This document shows positions 20,832-29,579 of a DNA stretch of 29,836 bases, piece after piece. The DNA is from a virus. Position numbers and translations under genes: made by a program. The stretch's first letter is position 1; each line of letters begins with the position of its first letter. Under the pieces are notes generated by a model, which did not search any database, was not told where the DNA came from, and saw only the letters and a list, made by a program, of their open reading frames with translations. Where the stretch lies: the IMG/VR virus record IMGVR_UViG_3300037347_000015, positions 1-29,836 of that record; one strand, written 5' to 3'.

Positions 20832-21380
20832 TTATACCACCGCCTTAATTGCTGCTGCATATTCTGTTAACGCTGCCGAGGTCAACAAGTACTCCCTTGA
20901 AAAGTCAGGTTCCATTGTTTGAAAAGTAACGGTAAAACCGTTTAAATCTCCGATAGTTCCTCCTGTTTGGTCATCAATAGTTATTGCCATAGCGCCGTTC
21001 TGTGAGCCTGCTGCCGTAACCGTTCCGTCCTTCCGCTCTATAAATAAAACCACTTCACCGTTTAGCAACTGCTTAACATCTGAAACCGTTTTAACTAGAT
21101 CGCCCTTTGGCACGTTTAATATAATTGGCAAATTACCAGTAACTCCTTTGCTTCTGTTATCCCCACCGCTTACACCGTTTTCTACGTAGTTTGCAGTTGT
21201 AGATTTTACAGCAAATCTCGCTAAAGTTGTTGAACCGAAAGCCGTTGCTATTTCAGTAACTCCTGTTACCGTTGCTTCTAGTCTGTTTGCAGAATCATAT
21301 ACTCCTACCGATACGGCTAGTATTCCTGCTTCGCCTGATATACAAGCTAATTTTCTGCTTCCGCCTAATGTAACACACAT
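20832..21380 (-). CDS. Probable major tail tube protein
   Basis: A 182-residue beta-rich protein. CVTLGGSRKLACISGEAGIL at the start and the C-terminal motif GDLNGFTVTFQTMEPDFSRE (D-x-NG-x-x-x-TF) with preceding VVLFIERKDGTVTAAG are typical of tail tube or head-decoration proteins in Bacteroidota phages. Strong terminators flank it on both sides, as expected of a gene made at high level. Decoration protein is the alternative. Confidence 0.6.
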   Translation of the reverse strand: MCVTLGGSRKLACISGEAGILAVSVGVYDSANRLEATVTGVTEIATAFGSTTLARFAVKSTTANYVENGVSGGDNRSKGVTGNLPIILNVPKGDLVKTVSDVKQLLNGEVVLFIERKDGTVTAAGSQNGAMAITIDDQTGGTIGDLNGFTVTFQTMEPDFSREYLLTSAALTEYAAAIKAVV

Positions 21381-21392
21381 ATATTTTTAGTT

Positions 21393-21420
21393 TAAAAAAG
21401 GGCGTATTTTCAACGCCCTA
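21393..21420 (-). terminator. Intrinsic terminator after the major capsid gene
   Basis: AGGGCGT (21399-21405) pairs with ACGCCCT (21413-21419) with a 7-base loop. The minus-strand RNA then has a run of six U. It lies between the capsid stop (21429) and the tube gene ATG (21380), so some readthrough must supply the latter or a promoter lies within. Confidence 0.8.
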
Positions 21421-21428
21421 TTATTTAT

Positions 21429-22445
21429 TTATCCACCATAAAGAACACCGTCAGCTTGTGACATTACTGTCGCGTCTAGTGTGTAGATTGTTCTCACAAA
21501 CATCACATCGCTGTCGTTGTCTACTTTTCCAGTTTCAAATGAAGCCACGTCAGCGGTGGAATCAGTTGAAAAGAAAATAACGCTTGGTCTGTTTACGTAC
21601 ACAAAGCCAACTGGTATCGGTACGAACTCAATCACAACGCCGTTGTAAGATATTACCTCATCTGCGCCTGCGCCTGTAACTAAAAAGTTAATTTGTTGTG
21701 ATGCGCCTACTGCATTGTTAGCAATTAATATTAATTGTCTGTGTGCGTATGGTGCGTACATTACTGGTAATTCAGCGGCTTCAAAGCTTTCTGGCTTAAC
21801 TGCTGCGAATATCTTAGCATATTCAGCGGCTATGTTTGCAGCTGTAATAGTTGTCCCTGTTACTTTGCGGTACTCACCTAAAGCAGTTTCATCAAATAGC
21901 ACTCTAGAAAGTACACCGTCTACACCTGCTGCATCAGCATCGTAAGAGGCAACAGCTGACTTAGCGGCTGCGGTTATAAAACCTTGACCTGCACCTGCGG
22001 TTAACGCTGCAACTGCTGTCTTTGTAGATGCTGAAAAGCCTGCCCAAAATTTAAGTTGTGCGTCCTGTGATGTCTTAGGCGCTGTAAGTTGTAGTACTTG
22101 CGTATTAAACTCTGAACTATCAATGTTTAAAGCGCCTTGTGCCATATCACGATTAAATCGAGACTGTCTTAAGGCTTCCATTTTAAAAGTGTACTTGTAT
22201 TCAATCTTTTTCGGATTGGCTACGCGGTCTTTTAAAAGTGGTCCACCTGCGGAATTTAGCCTTTCGCCAGTGTATGCTTGACCTACAACGTTAACAGATG
22301 TTTCTGTTATAATTGTAGATGCTTTTACATCATCTGCGAAATTTACAAGTCCTTTTTCCACGGTTTTGTTTAAGAAAAATATTTCTTGTATAATAGGTGA
22401 AACTGCTTCACCTCTGATTGCGATTGGGCTATAAGTTATTGCCAT
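21429..22445 (-). CDS. Major capsid protein
   Basis: A 338-residue protein of HK97-like size. It shows VSPIIQEIFFLNKTVEKGLV near the start, ETSVNVVGQAYTGER, the long YKYTFKMEALRQSRFNRD region, and a C-terminal half with NAVGASQQINFLVTGAG and VVIEFVPIPVGFVYVNRPSV. It follows the protease gene by 14 bases and is bounded by a terminator, consistent with the main structural product. The call rests on size, position and pattern; no cleavage site is assigned. Confidence 0.85.
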   Translation of the reverse strand: MAITYSPIAIRGEAVSPIIQEIFFLNKTVEKGLVNFADDVKASTIITETSVNVVGQAYTGERLNSAGGPLLKDRVANPKKIEYKYTFKMEALRQSRFNRDMAQGALNIDSSEFNTQVLQLTAPKTSQDAQLKFWAGFSASTKTAVAALTAGAGQGFITAAAKSAVASYDADAAGVDGVLSRVLFDETALGEYRKVTGTTITAANIAAEYAKIFAAVKPESFEAAELPVMYAPYAHRQLILIANNAVGASQQINFLVTGAGADEVISYNGVVIEFVPIPVGFVYVNRPSVIFFSTDSTADVASFETGKVDNDSDVMFVRTIYTLDATVMSQADGVLYGG

Positions 22446-22459
22446 AGTATATTATTTTT

Positions 22460-23407
22460 TTATTGGTTTTTTTTTGATTCTCTGTACTTCTCTAGTGCAG
22501 TCATTTGTGCAAACTCTTTTTGTTTTGGCAAATTTTGTATTGCTAATTTTTCAGCTTTGAAAATTGCTAAATCCTTTTCAGCTTTTGCCTTTTGGGATTT
22601 CATAGTTTCTAAGTCCGCAGAATCCTCAACTTCTTTAGCTTCCATACTTGCTAGCTTTTCTTTGAGGTCCTCATTCTCTAGCAATAAAGCATCGTGCTTC
22701 GCTTGCAGTTCAATCATCGCTTCAACTGTTGGACCATCTTCTTCTAACAGAATTTCGTCCTCCATTTCTTCTTTGATTTCATCTTCCATTTCTTCTTTAA
22801 TCTCTCCGTCTAATGCGAAGAAACTCATCATGTGATTAAAAAAGTTTTCTTTTTTGTCTTTTGTATTCATATTTATATCTGGGTTAATTAATTCATAATC
22901 TAAAAATGCTTCTAAACTTATGCCGTCAACTTCGCCTGTTTTAACAAAGTTTTGCCAAACATCGTCATTTTCAATTTTAAAGCCTAATATCAAATCGCCT
23001 GCCTGCACATCTTCCATTAAAAGCGTCTTGCTTTTGTCCTGCTCTGGGTTTAATACTATCCAGCTTTCAATCGGGTAAACACCTGTAATTTCTTCGTCAG
23101 AGTGGTTTAAACTCATTTTTGCAAGCCCTTGATTATTGCTTTTAAAATAAGACTGCTGCATTTTTTCAACTTCTTCTTCGTCAAAAGTGATGTATCCAGG
23201 TTCGCCGTTTATATCTTTTCGGAATATTTGCTTATTGGGGCGCATTGCAACAGAATAAATAATTCTTTTTTCTTGGTTGGCAAAGAACACTGGGGTTAAA
23301 ACCTCGTCAGCAAATTTTGAAAGTTTAGTTTCAACGGCTGCACCCAAAACTATTGAGAAACAGTTTACGTCGGTTCCAGCTTTTAATTTTGCTTTGTAAA
23401 CTTTCAT
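22460..23407 (-). CDS. XkdF-like prohead protease with C-terminal scaffold region
   Basis: A 315-residue protein. N-terminal ~175 residues are an XkdF-like serine protease: VAMRPNKQIFRKDINGEPGY, KMSLNHSDE (catalytic His, H102), GVYPIESWIV, and DGISLEAFLDYE (catalytic Ser, S164). The C-terminal part is a highly charged coiled coil with a tandem repeat (DEIKEEMEDEIKEEME), as in fused protease-scaffolds. It processes itself and probably the shell before packaging. I start at MKVYKAKL; an ATG at 23431 would add 8 unusual residues. Confidence 0.8.
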   Translation of the reverse strand: MKVYKAKLKAGTDVNCFSIVLGAAVETKLSKFADEVLTPVFFANQEKRIIYSVAMRPNKQIFRKDINGEPGYITFDEEEVEKMQQSYFKSNNQGLAKMSLNHSDEEITGVYPIESWIVLNPEQDKSKTLLMEDVQAGDLILGFKIENDDVWQNFVKTGEVDGISLEAFLDYELINPDINMNTKDKKENFFNHMMSFFALDGEIKEEMEDEIKEEMEDEILLEEDGPTVEAMIELQAKHDALLLENEDLKEKLASMEAKEVEDSADLETMKSQKAKAEKDLAIFKAEKLAIQNLPKQKEFAQMTALEKYRESKKNQ

Positions 23408-23454
23408 AAGTGCAAAGATTAGACTAATCATTTTTTAATATTAAAAAGTGGCAC

Positions 23455-23487
23455 ACAAAAAAACCACTACGATTAAATAGTGGTTTT
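23455..23487 (-). terminator. Intrinsic terminator between the tape-measure unit and capsid genes
   Basis: AAAACCACTA (23460-23469) pairs with TAGTGGTTTT (23478-23487), a 10-bp stem with an 8-base loop, followed on the minus strand by a run of U (A-run 23457-23463). It closes the transcription unit that ends with the 45-residue gene. Confidence 0.8.
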
Positions 23488-23495
23488 AATTAAAT

Positions 23496-23633
23496 TTATT
23501 TTTTATTGAAGTACTGGAAAAGCGCTTCGCTTATTATTTCGCTTATTGAGCATTCCTGCCTTTTTGCTTGAAGTCTTAATTTTAAAACTATCCACATTTT
23601 AGGGTAGGCAACTAATCTGTTTTCTTTTTGCAT
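23496..23633 (-). CDS. 45-residue RHH-like small protein after tape measure
   Basis: From ATG at 23633, sharing its A with the tape-measure stop (TAATG), to TAA at 23496. It reads MQKENRLVAYPKMWIVLKLR, then an Arg/Lys turn, then CSISEIISEALFQYFNKK. One strand followed by two helices with the second beginning SISEIIxEAL is the layout of Arc/MetJ ribbon-helix-helix proteins. If so it would bind DNA as a dimer, an odd location within the tail block. A terminator follows. Confidence 0.55.
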   Translation of the reverse strand: MQKENRLVAYPKMWIVLKLRLQAKRQECSISEIISEALFQYFNKK

Positions 23634-25645
23634 TATATTGAGTTTGAATTAATCCTATTGTTATCTAGCTGCTGCTGGTCTGTAATATCTTTACTTACCA
23701 CAAACGCCTGTATTGGTCTTTGCGTGTTTAGATTGCTTGCTACTGTGTTACCTATCTGGTTTTCTCGGCTTGCCTGAAAGTCTACTTGCGGCGTGCTTGC
23801 TGCTGTACCGCCACGCACTGATGCACCACCTGATTGACTTAATGCACCACCGCCACCACCTAAAGATTTTAAGGCCGTTGCGGTGCTTGCTATAATTGAA
23901 ACACCACTTAACGCACCGCTAACTGTGTTTGCAGTTATTGCGGGTGCTGCAATCGCTGGTCCTGCTACTGGTCCAGCTTGTGCAATACCTAATGCTAAAG
24001 CGGCCGCATTACCTGCTGATGTGTTTACTGCTGTTCTGCCTAATGCAACGGCCCCTTCTGCTATAATTGCGGCCTTTTGTAGCTTCTTGTTTTTACTTGC
24101 CAACATACCGAAAATGCCTAATGCTTTATCAGTAATTGAAACTTTTGATGCTTCTAGTTTTTGGGCGAGGTTTAATTTTGCTTCATCTATTAATTTTTGC
24201 GCTTCAAGTTGTTTATCAGCTATTTTTTTATCCGCTTCTAATTTATCTGCTGCTGTTTTTTCGTCTATTACCTTATTTTCTTCAACTCTTTTAGCTTCCA
24301 ATTCTTTTTCTAAAGTAGCAAACTTTTCAGCGTTTAAAATAGTTATATTTTCAACATCTATATTTTTAGCAATTAGTGCTTTAACTTCTTCGGCTGCCCT
24401 ACTTTTTAGCCTTGCTAGTTTTTTTTCTTCGGTTTTGTCTAGCAAGTCCTCGTTTGCTAAACGCAAAGCAGTTTCTTTGTCTGTGCCTTCTTTAATTAAC
24501 GCAAGCCTTGCATCTTCAATAACCTTTGCATCTGCTGTCCTTTTTGCAGCCGCTTCTTTATCTAGTGATTTTTGTTCGTTTCTTAGGCTGTTTGCGTTTG
24601 CTAGCTGTTCGGATTCTTGACCAGATATACGCTCGTTAATATCTGAAATCTTTAAAAGTGCTTCGGCTCTTTCATCTAGGTTTGCACTGCTTTTTCCTTC
24701 TTGCGATATTCTTAAGTCAGAAACTGTTTTTCCTAAATTAGCAATTTTTAATTCTTCTAAAGACTGTTGTTTTAAAACCGCTGCCAGTTCTTTGTTTAAC
24801 TTGGACCTTTCAGCAATAGACAAATTACTGTCATTATCTCTTTTTTGCCGTATCTTTTCTGCTTTGTTTTGAAAGTCTAACTGCGTTTGCTGTGCGTTTC
24901 TCCTTTCAGTTACCAACTTAGCTTCTGCGTCTGCTAGCTTTTTGCTTGCTTTTATGTTGGCATTAACACCCTCCTCTAATCCTTTTAATCCAGCCGCCGC
25001 AGCATCTAATCCTATAAATTTTAAGCCCTTTTGAATTATAGCACTTGTTGCCAATATTGCCTGTCCTGCTAGTTCAAAGTTTTTAATTAGCCTATCAACT
25101 AAAAAGCTGGCAATCGGCTCGATAACTTTTAACAGCCCGCTAAAAATACCACTAATAACTGCTAAACCTTTCTGTAATTTATTACCACCTGCTTCTGTTG
25201 ACAAAAAAGCCTTCCCAAGTAACGCCACTGCGCCAACTATAACCGCTAAAACAGCTCCGACTGGATTGGCTACTATTGCAAACATTTGAATAACCATCGC
25301 TTTAAAGCCAGTTATAGCGCTTGTGATAGGATTGTTTAGTCCTTCAATGTTTTTGCCTAAGCTTTTGCTAGACTTTCCTGCCTTTTCTTGCGTGTCGCTT
25401 AACTTTGTTACGCTTGCCTTTGCATCTTCTGTGGCGATAGAAGCCTTTTTTTGCGCTATCTGTAAATTTCGTATTTCTTCAACTGATTTTCCTGTTGAAT
25501 TTGCTAATGCTTCGTTAGCCTTTTTTAGTTTAATCTCGGCTTCTTCTACTTTAATGGTAGCTGATTCTAACTTGCGTACTTCCTCGGCTGTTTTGTTTGC
25601 GTTGGTGTCAAACTGGATTTTTATTTTTTGTTCTTTATCTTCCAT
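23633..25645 (-). CDS. Tail tape measure protein
   Basis: A 670-residue protein. The N-terminus is helical (EEVRKLESATIKVEEAEIKL and so on). Residues 108-185 have three hydrophobic segments (SAITGFKAMVIQMFAIVAN, PVGAVLAVIVGAVALLGKAF, GIFSGLLKVIEPIASFLV), typical of tape measures. Residues ~230-500 are coiled coil rich in Ala, Lys, Glu. The end is Gly/Ala-rich (LKSLGGGGGALSQSGGASV). At ~0.15 nm per residue this fits a tail near 100 nm (inference). It starts 1 base after the tail protein. Confidence 0.85.
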   Translation of the reverse strand: MEDKEQKIKIQFDTNANKTAEEVRKLESATIKVEEAEIKLKKANEALANSTGKSVEEIRNLQIAQKKASIATEDAKASVTKLSDTQEKAGKSSKSLGKNIEGLNNPITSAITGFKAMVIQMFAIVANPVGAVLAVIVGAVALLGKAFLSTEAGGNKLQKGLAVISGIFSGLLKVIEPIASFLVDRLIKNFELAGQAILATSAIIQKGLKFIGLDAAAAGLKGLEEGVNANIKASKKLADAEAKLVTERRNAQQTQLDFQNKAEKIRQKRDNDSNLSIAERSKLNKELAAVLKQQSLEELKIANLGKTVSDLRISQEGKSSANLDERAEALLKISDINERISGQESEQLANANSLRNEQKSLDKEAAAKRTADAKVIEDARLALIKEGTDKETALRLANEDLLDKTEEKKLARLKSRAAEEVKALIAKNIDVENITILNAEKFATLEKELEAKRVEENKVIDEKTAADKLEADKKIADKQLEAQKLIDEAKLNLAQKLEASKVSITDKALGIFGMLASKNKKLQKAAIIAEGAVALGRTAVNTSAGNAAALALGIAQAGPVAGPAIAAPAITANTVSGALSGVSIIASTATALKSLGGGGGALSQSGGASVRGGTAASTPQVDFQASRENQIGNTVASNLNTQRPIQAFVVSKDITDQQQLDNNRINSNSI

Positions 25646-25646
25646 T

Positions 25647-27722
25647 TTAGTAATTAAGTAGGGTTATTTTTGTTTTGCCTGTGGCTATGTCTATGGTGGA
25701 GTCTACTATCGTAAATTTATTTTCGCCTATTATAACATCATTTTCTAGCCTAAAATCTCGTACTTCGTTTTCGTTTAATTCTAGGGTAAAATCTTGCTTC
25801 ATTACATTCTGGTCTATGTACCTTTTGATTATATCGCTGTAATATCTGCTGAATAAATTATCGCGATATGCCACGTTATTATTTACTAAAATAGAAAATG
25901 CAAAACTTTTGTTATCCGTTGTGTATGGCAATACTTGAATATATGTAGATATGCTTTGCGTTTGCAGCTCCCCACTTTGCAAAGAACTCTGAACGCCAAA
26001 TAAAGCGTTTAACGGCTTGTTACCGTGTGAATAGAAAACAACCAGCTCGCCAAAGTTTGCAGTGTACCTTGCTTCGCCTGTGTCTATTATTTCGGGCTGC
26101 CCTGATTCAAAACCGTAAATAGTGGTCGCGTTTGTTCTCGCAATGCTTACAGGTGGAATGATTGTGAAATTAGTTTCTACTTTAAATTCTTTTGCGTTTG
26201 CTGGTTTTATTTCTGGAAACGCTGTAAGTCCATAATCTAACCCCGAGCCTGTTTTATAATCTACATTGCTTTTAAATTTGCTTTCAGCGTGTTTAAAAAT
26301 ATAGTAGTTGAAATCGTCTTGCGTGGATTTTTCCACGTTTGAAATGTCTGCTACGTAAGTAACCTCTTTTTTATTCTCTAAAATATCTTGCGGCGTAAAG
26401 AAAAACAGACTATCATCATCTGGATTTACATCTAGTATTGCAATATTGAACGACTTTAAAAACGAACTTAAAAAGTCAATTACTTTTATTTTTGGTAGTG
26501 ATTTTATAAGGTCTATTTTTGACCCACCCATTAACGCAAAATTATTGTTATTTGTTACTAGGCTTACGGTTCCGCGATCTGGGATATCCATTCTAAAGCT
26601 TAAAACCGAATTGGTCCAGCTTATAGCATTTGTAAATTCTAAAGTGATAAAATATTCAATTTCTAAACTTGAATCAAAAAATAAAGTTTCTATAAAGATA
26701 CCTATCGCTTCATTTGATTGCGATAAAGCAAAGGTTTCTGTTTTAATAGGGAAATCTTCGCCAACCCTAAAGATTTTCATAGTGCAATCCGTATTGGGCG
26801 CGGTTAAATAGTTTATTCCCTGTAAAATAATAGACTGTGCTACTTTGTCGTTTTCCACTCCTAAAGTGGTGATTTTAATTTTTACGGTATCGGTTGCAGC
26901 AAAGTAGTCAATTCGATTGCCTAAAAATGAAACACGGCTGTCATTTTGCGTTATAATAAATTTGCTTTGTATTTCACTTCCAAAGTTTTCACCCATACAC
27001 CAAACAAATGCTTCGGTATATTCCGTTCTGTTTTCCAACGGCGTAACTACTTGCAGTTCGTACTTTTCTTTGATTAATTCAACTATTGTATAAAAAGTTA
27101 TTGCTGGTCGTAATTCGTTAGCCTTTAAAACCTTATTAGAAGTAGGTAAGTTTGCCGCATCAAAATATACATTGTCTTGACCTAAACCGTCTTGATTGTA
27201 GTTTATAACTCTATTTGTAGACGCTAAAGGTACAAAGTACTTTATAGGCGTTCCCTGCACGTTTGCTGATTCCACACCTGTTAATAATGCCTTTACAGTT
27301 GATGGCTTCCAGTCCACAACTAGAGTGCCTAGTAAATCTATTGTATCATCACCTATTTTGTCTTTTAGATTTGTTAAACTAGTTGAGAAACTCGCGGTAA
27401 TAACTGACGGCTTACCCATTTTATAGGCTATTTTTTCGAGTTTTAAAAGCCCTGTTTGGTTTAAAAGGCTACCAACGTAAACTTTTGCGCTAACTTTGCG
27501 CAGGTCCAAGGGCTTTATTACGTCAGTATTGCCAAAATAACCCAGCGCAAACAAGTTAGTAGGCGTTGCATCAAAAGTAAATCCTAAAGAATAAGGAGAA
27601 AAAACCTTAGAAATGTCCTTAGTATCAACAAAAGTGTATCGCATCGGGATTGATTCATCTTTTATGAGGTCTAATTTGTTATAATTCAATCCGTCAAGCG
27701 ATACATATACCTCTGTTATCAT
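25647..27722 (-). CDS. Large tail protein, possibly distal tail/baseplate
   Basis: A 691-residue protein, beta-rich, starting MITEVYVSLDGLNYNKLDLI. The motif YTFVDTKDISKVFSPYSLGF and later VKIKITTLGVENDK, VIDFLSSFLKSFNIAILDVN and FIIPPVSIART-like segments recall phage baseplate hub or distal-tail proteins in Bacteroidota phages, which have an N-terminal domain of this kind and a later gp27-like region. Its start overlaps the previous gene by 4 bases. Exact role uncertain. Confidence 0.65.
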   Translation of the reverse strand: MITEVYVSLDGLNYNKLDLIKDESIPMRYTFVDTKDISKVFSPYSLGFTFDATPTNLFALGYFGNTDVIKPLDLRKVSAKVYVGSLLNQTGLLKLEKIAYKMGKPSVITASFSTSLTNLKDKIGDDTIDLLGTLVVDWKPSTVKALLTGVESANVQGTPIKYFVPLASTNRVINYNQDGLGQDNVYFDAANLPTSNKVLKANELRPAITFYTIVELIKEKYELQVVTPLENRTEYTEAFVWCMGENFGSEIQSKFIITQNDSRVSFLGNRIDYFAATDTVKIKITTLGVENDKVAQSIILQGINYLTAPNTDCTMKIFRVGEDFPIKTETFALSQSNEAIGIFIETLFFDSSLEIEYFITLEFTNAISWTNSVLSFRMDIPDRGTVSLVTNNNNFALMGGSKIDLIKSLPKIKVIDFLSSFLKSFNIAILDVNPDDDSLFFFTPQDILENKKEVTYVADISNVEKSTQDDFNYYIFKHAESKFKSNVDYKTGSGLDYGLTAFPEIKPANAKEFKVETNFTIIPPVSIARTNATTIYGFESGQPEIIDTGEARYTANFGELVVFYSHGNKPLNALFGVQSSLQSGELQTQSISTYIQVLPYTTDNKSFAFSILVNNNVAYRDNLFSRYYSDIIKRYIDQNVMKQDFTLELNENEVRDFRLENDVIIGENKFTIVDSTIDIATGKTKITLLNY

Positions 27723-29227
27723 CGTATATTGTTTATTTTGTTGTTTGTTTCTTCCAGTTTTAAGTTGTAGTCAATCGCTATTTTGTCATTTAGTCTAGTT
27801 TTGCGTGTGAAATCTTCATCCGTGATCACTACTGGTATTTGCTGGTGTGTTTTAAAGTACCCTAGAGCATTTTCTGTTATGGTTTGACTGTCTATTGTTA
27901 TGTCGTTGTTGTCAATGCTTAAAACAGCGTTATCAATAGTTATACCGACCGTGGTAACTGTTTCTAAATCTCCTTTAAAATTAATCAAATAAACAACAGG
28001 GCTGTATATTAATTCTTCAACTATTGAAGTCATGTTTTCATCAAGCGCGCCTGTGTTAATTAAATAAGATTGTTCTGCATCAATAGCCGTTATTTGCTTA
28101 GAATGTTTATAAGTGTTATCAATTTGCGAAGGGTCGCGGTGTGATATATTGCTTACCGTTCGGTTTACTTTTACGCTCGCTGTTTTCTTACCGTGGGGTG
28201 TAAACGATTCCCAAAGGCCCAGCTTATTTATGAACACTATTAAACAAGGGTCTAAAGTGCATCGTAATTTTGTAGGGTTTACCGCAATGTAATTGACCAT
28301 ATTTTTAGTGCTTCCTTCCTCCACCGTTCTAGTAAAATTAAAAGTCTGATTAAAATAGTTGCTTATCTTTGGATTAAACCATTTTTCAACAGGAATAACA
28401 AAGCCACTAGCACCGTAATTCTGCACTCCGTTATCTTCTATTAGATTCTGTTCGTAGTTCCATCTATAACCTAGGGTACAAAAAAATGTGTTGGTATATC
28501 GCGTAGTTTGACTTGCATCAAAATTTATGTTAATTATTTGTGCCTGCAGAAAAACACCTTGATTTGTAATCGCTGGTGGAGCTGCCCTATTATAAGCAAA
28601 GCGCGGTTTGATAAAAGGTCTTACAATATCGGAAATTTCCATCGATATGTAATTATCTGACTTACTTACTTTGTCCTTTTTTAATATTACCGTTGGCTGG
28701 TTAATGGTTCTGTCTTGTTCGCCATCCCAAATGTATATATTAACGGTTACAGACTTTGTTTGTTCGGTTGCGTTTTCACGAATAAAAAGAGGGCTGTTAA
28801 TAAGTTTTATTTTACTTTCGCCGTCAATCGCTGTGCGAGCGTCAACTGGTAATGCAACGGCTTCCGGGTTAATATCTGGAACGCTAACGTTAACAATGGA
28901 AAAAGTGAACCCGCTTGTTATTTCTGTTACATTACCGAAAACAGGTGCAGTATAACCTTTGTAACCTGTTAAAACGATGTTTGATTCTAAGCTTTGAAAA
29001 CTAAAAGAAGAACTACCTGTTAGTTGCGCTATAAACAGGCTAGTAGGGTAAAAGGCATTTACTATAAAATAGTTAACCCATCCACTAGGTGTGAGCGCCC
29101 CGCCGCTTTCATTTGTTACGCTTATATTGTTTGTGATGTTGGTGTTTGTGTCTATATAAGAAATTACATACTTTTGGATATAAAGTATGTTTGCCGTATG
29201 GTTAATATTGATTTTACTAACTGTCAT
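27719..29227 (-). CDS. Large structural tail protein (unknown domain)
   Basis: A 502-residue beta-rich protein. Near the end CLIVFINKLGLWESFTPHGK leads to KTASVKVNRTVSN, TGALDENMTSIVEELIYSPV and VVITDEDFTRKTRLNDKIAI, a pattern shared by long tail or receptor-binding-associated proteins of Bacteroidota phages. It ends with ATG overlap into the 691-residue gene (4 bases), so the pair is one translation unit. No enzymatic motif is visible. Confidence 0.65.
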   Translation of the reverse strand: MTVSKININHTANILYIQKYVISYIDTNTNITNNISVTNESGGALTPSGWVNYFIVNAFYPTSLFIAQLTGSSSFSFQSLESNIVLTGYKGYTAPVFGNVTEITSGFTFSIVNVSVPDINPEAVALPVDARTAIDGESKIKLINSPLFIRENATEQTKSVTVNIYIWDGEQDRTINQPTVILKKDKVSKSDNYISMEISDIVRPFIKPRFAYNRAAPPAITNQGVFLQAQIININFDASQTTRYTNTFFCTLGYRWNYEQNLIEDNGVQNYGASGFVIPVEKWFNPKISNYFNQTFNFTRTVEEGSTKNMVNYIAVNPTKLRCTLDPCLIVFINKLGLWESFTPHGKKTASVKVNRTVSNISHRDPSQIDNTYKHSKQITAIDAEQSYLINTGALDENMTSIVEELIYSPVVYLINFKGDLETVTTVGITIDNAVLSIDNNDITIDSQTITENALGYFKTHQQIPVVITDEDFTRKTRLNDKIAIDYNLKLEETNNKINNIR

Positions 29228-29579
29228 AATTTCCTGTTATTTGTTCCATAATTTCACCAACTATTAAGTTAACTGTTCCTTCTAAATTATCAGCTATTGC
29301 TACTTGCAACTCGTTAGGCTCTTGAAATTTACCGTAATTTACTTGCACTACTAAAAGGACCGTATCCCTTAAAGGCTTGTAGTTTACAGAATCTCTTAAA
29401 GTACCTCCCGCTTTTCTTAAAGTTCCTTTTGGTTCAACTCTATCTGTTAAATAATACAAATCTTTTGCAACTCGTGATTGTTCCCTTGCTTGCTGGTATA
29501 TTTTTTCGCCCAAATCCATTAACTGTGCCCTAATAATTTTATCAGCGTCTATTTGTTTCCGTGTCCTTCTTCTTGCCAA
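29217..29579 (-). CDS. Second HK97 gp10-like tail-completion protein
   Basis: A 120-residue protein paralogous to the junction gene. AGGTLRDSVNYKPLRDTVLL matches TGFLRRSISYTVEKNVFIF there, and VVQVNYGKFQEPNE matches VEVFYGQFGTNSK. The N-terminus is basic (RRRTRKQIDADK) and the C-terminus acidic. It overlaps the first paralog by 38 bases and the next gene by 11. It likely occupies the neck or the tail end together with the first copy. Confidence 0.68.
   Translation of the reverse strand: MARRRTRKQIDADKIIRAQLMDLGEKIYQQAREQSRVAKDLYYLTDRVEPKGTLRKAGGTLRDSVNYKPLRDTVLLVVQVNYGKFQEPNELQVAIADNLEGTVNLIVGEIMEQITGNYDS

Noticed and set aside
20447-20860. Longer form of the 108-residue gene starting at 20860
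   Set aside because: The added 29 residues lie over a strong terminator and overlap the end of the upstream gene.
23883-24620. 245-codon open frame on the plus strand
   Set aside because: It is entirely antisense to the tape-measure gene and reads as Ala/Ser/Phe-rich low complexity, the mirror of a Lys/Glu/Ala coiled coil. No promoter or leader precedes it.
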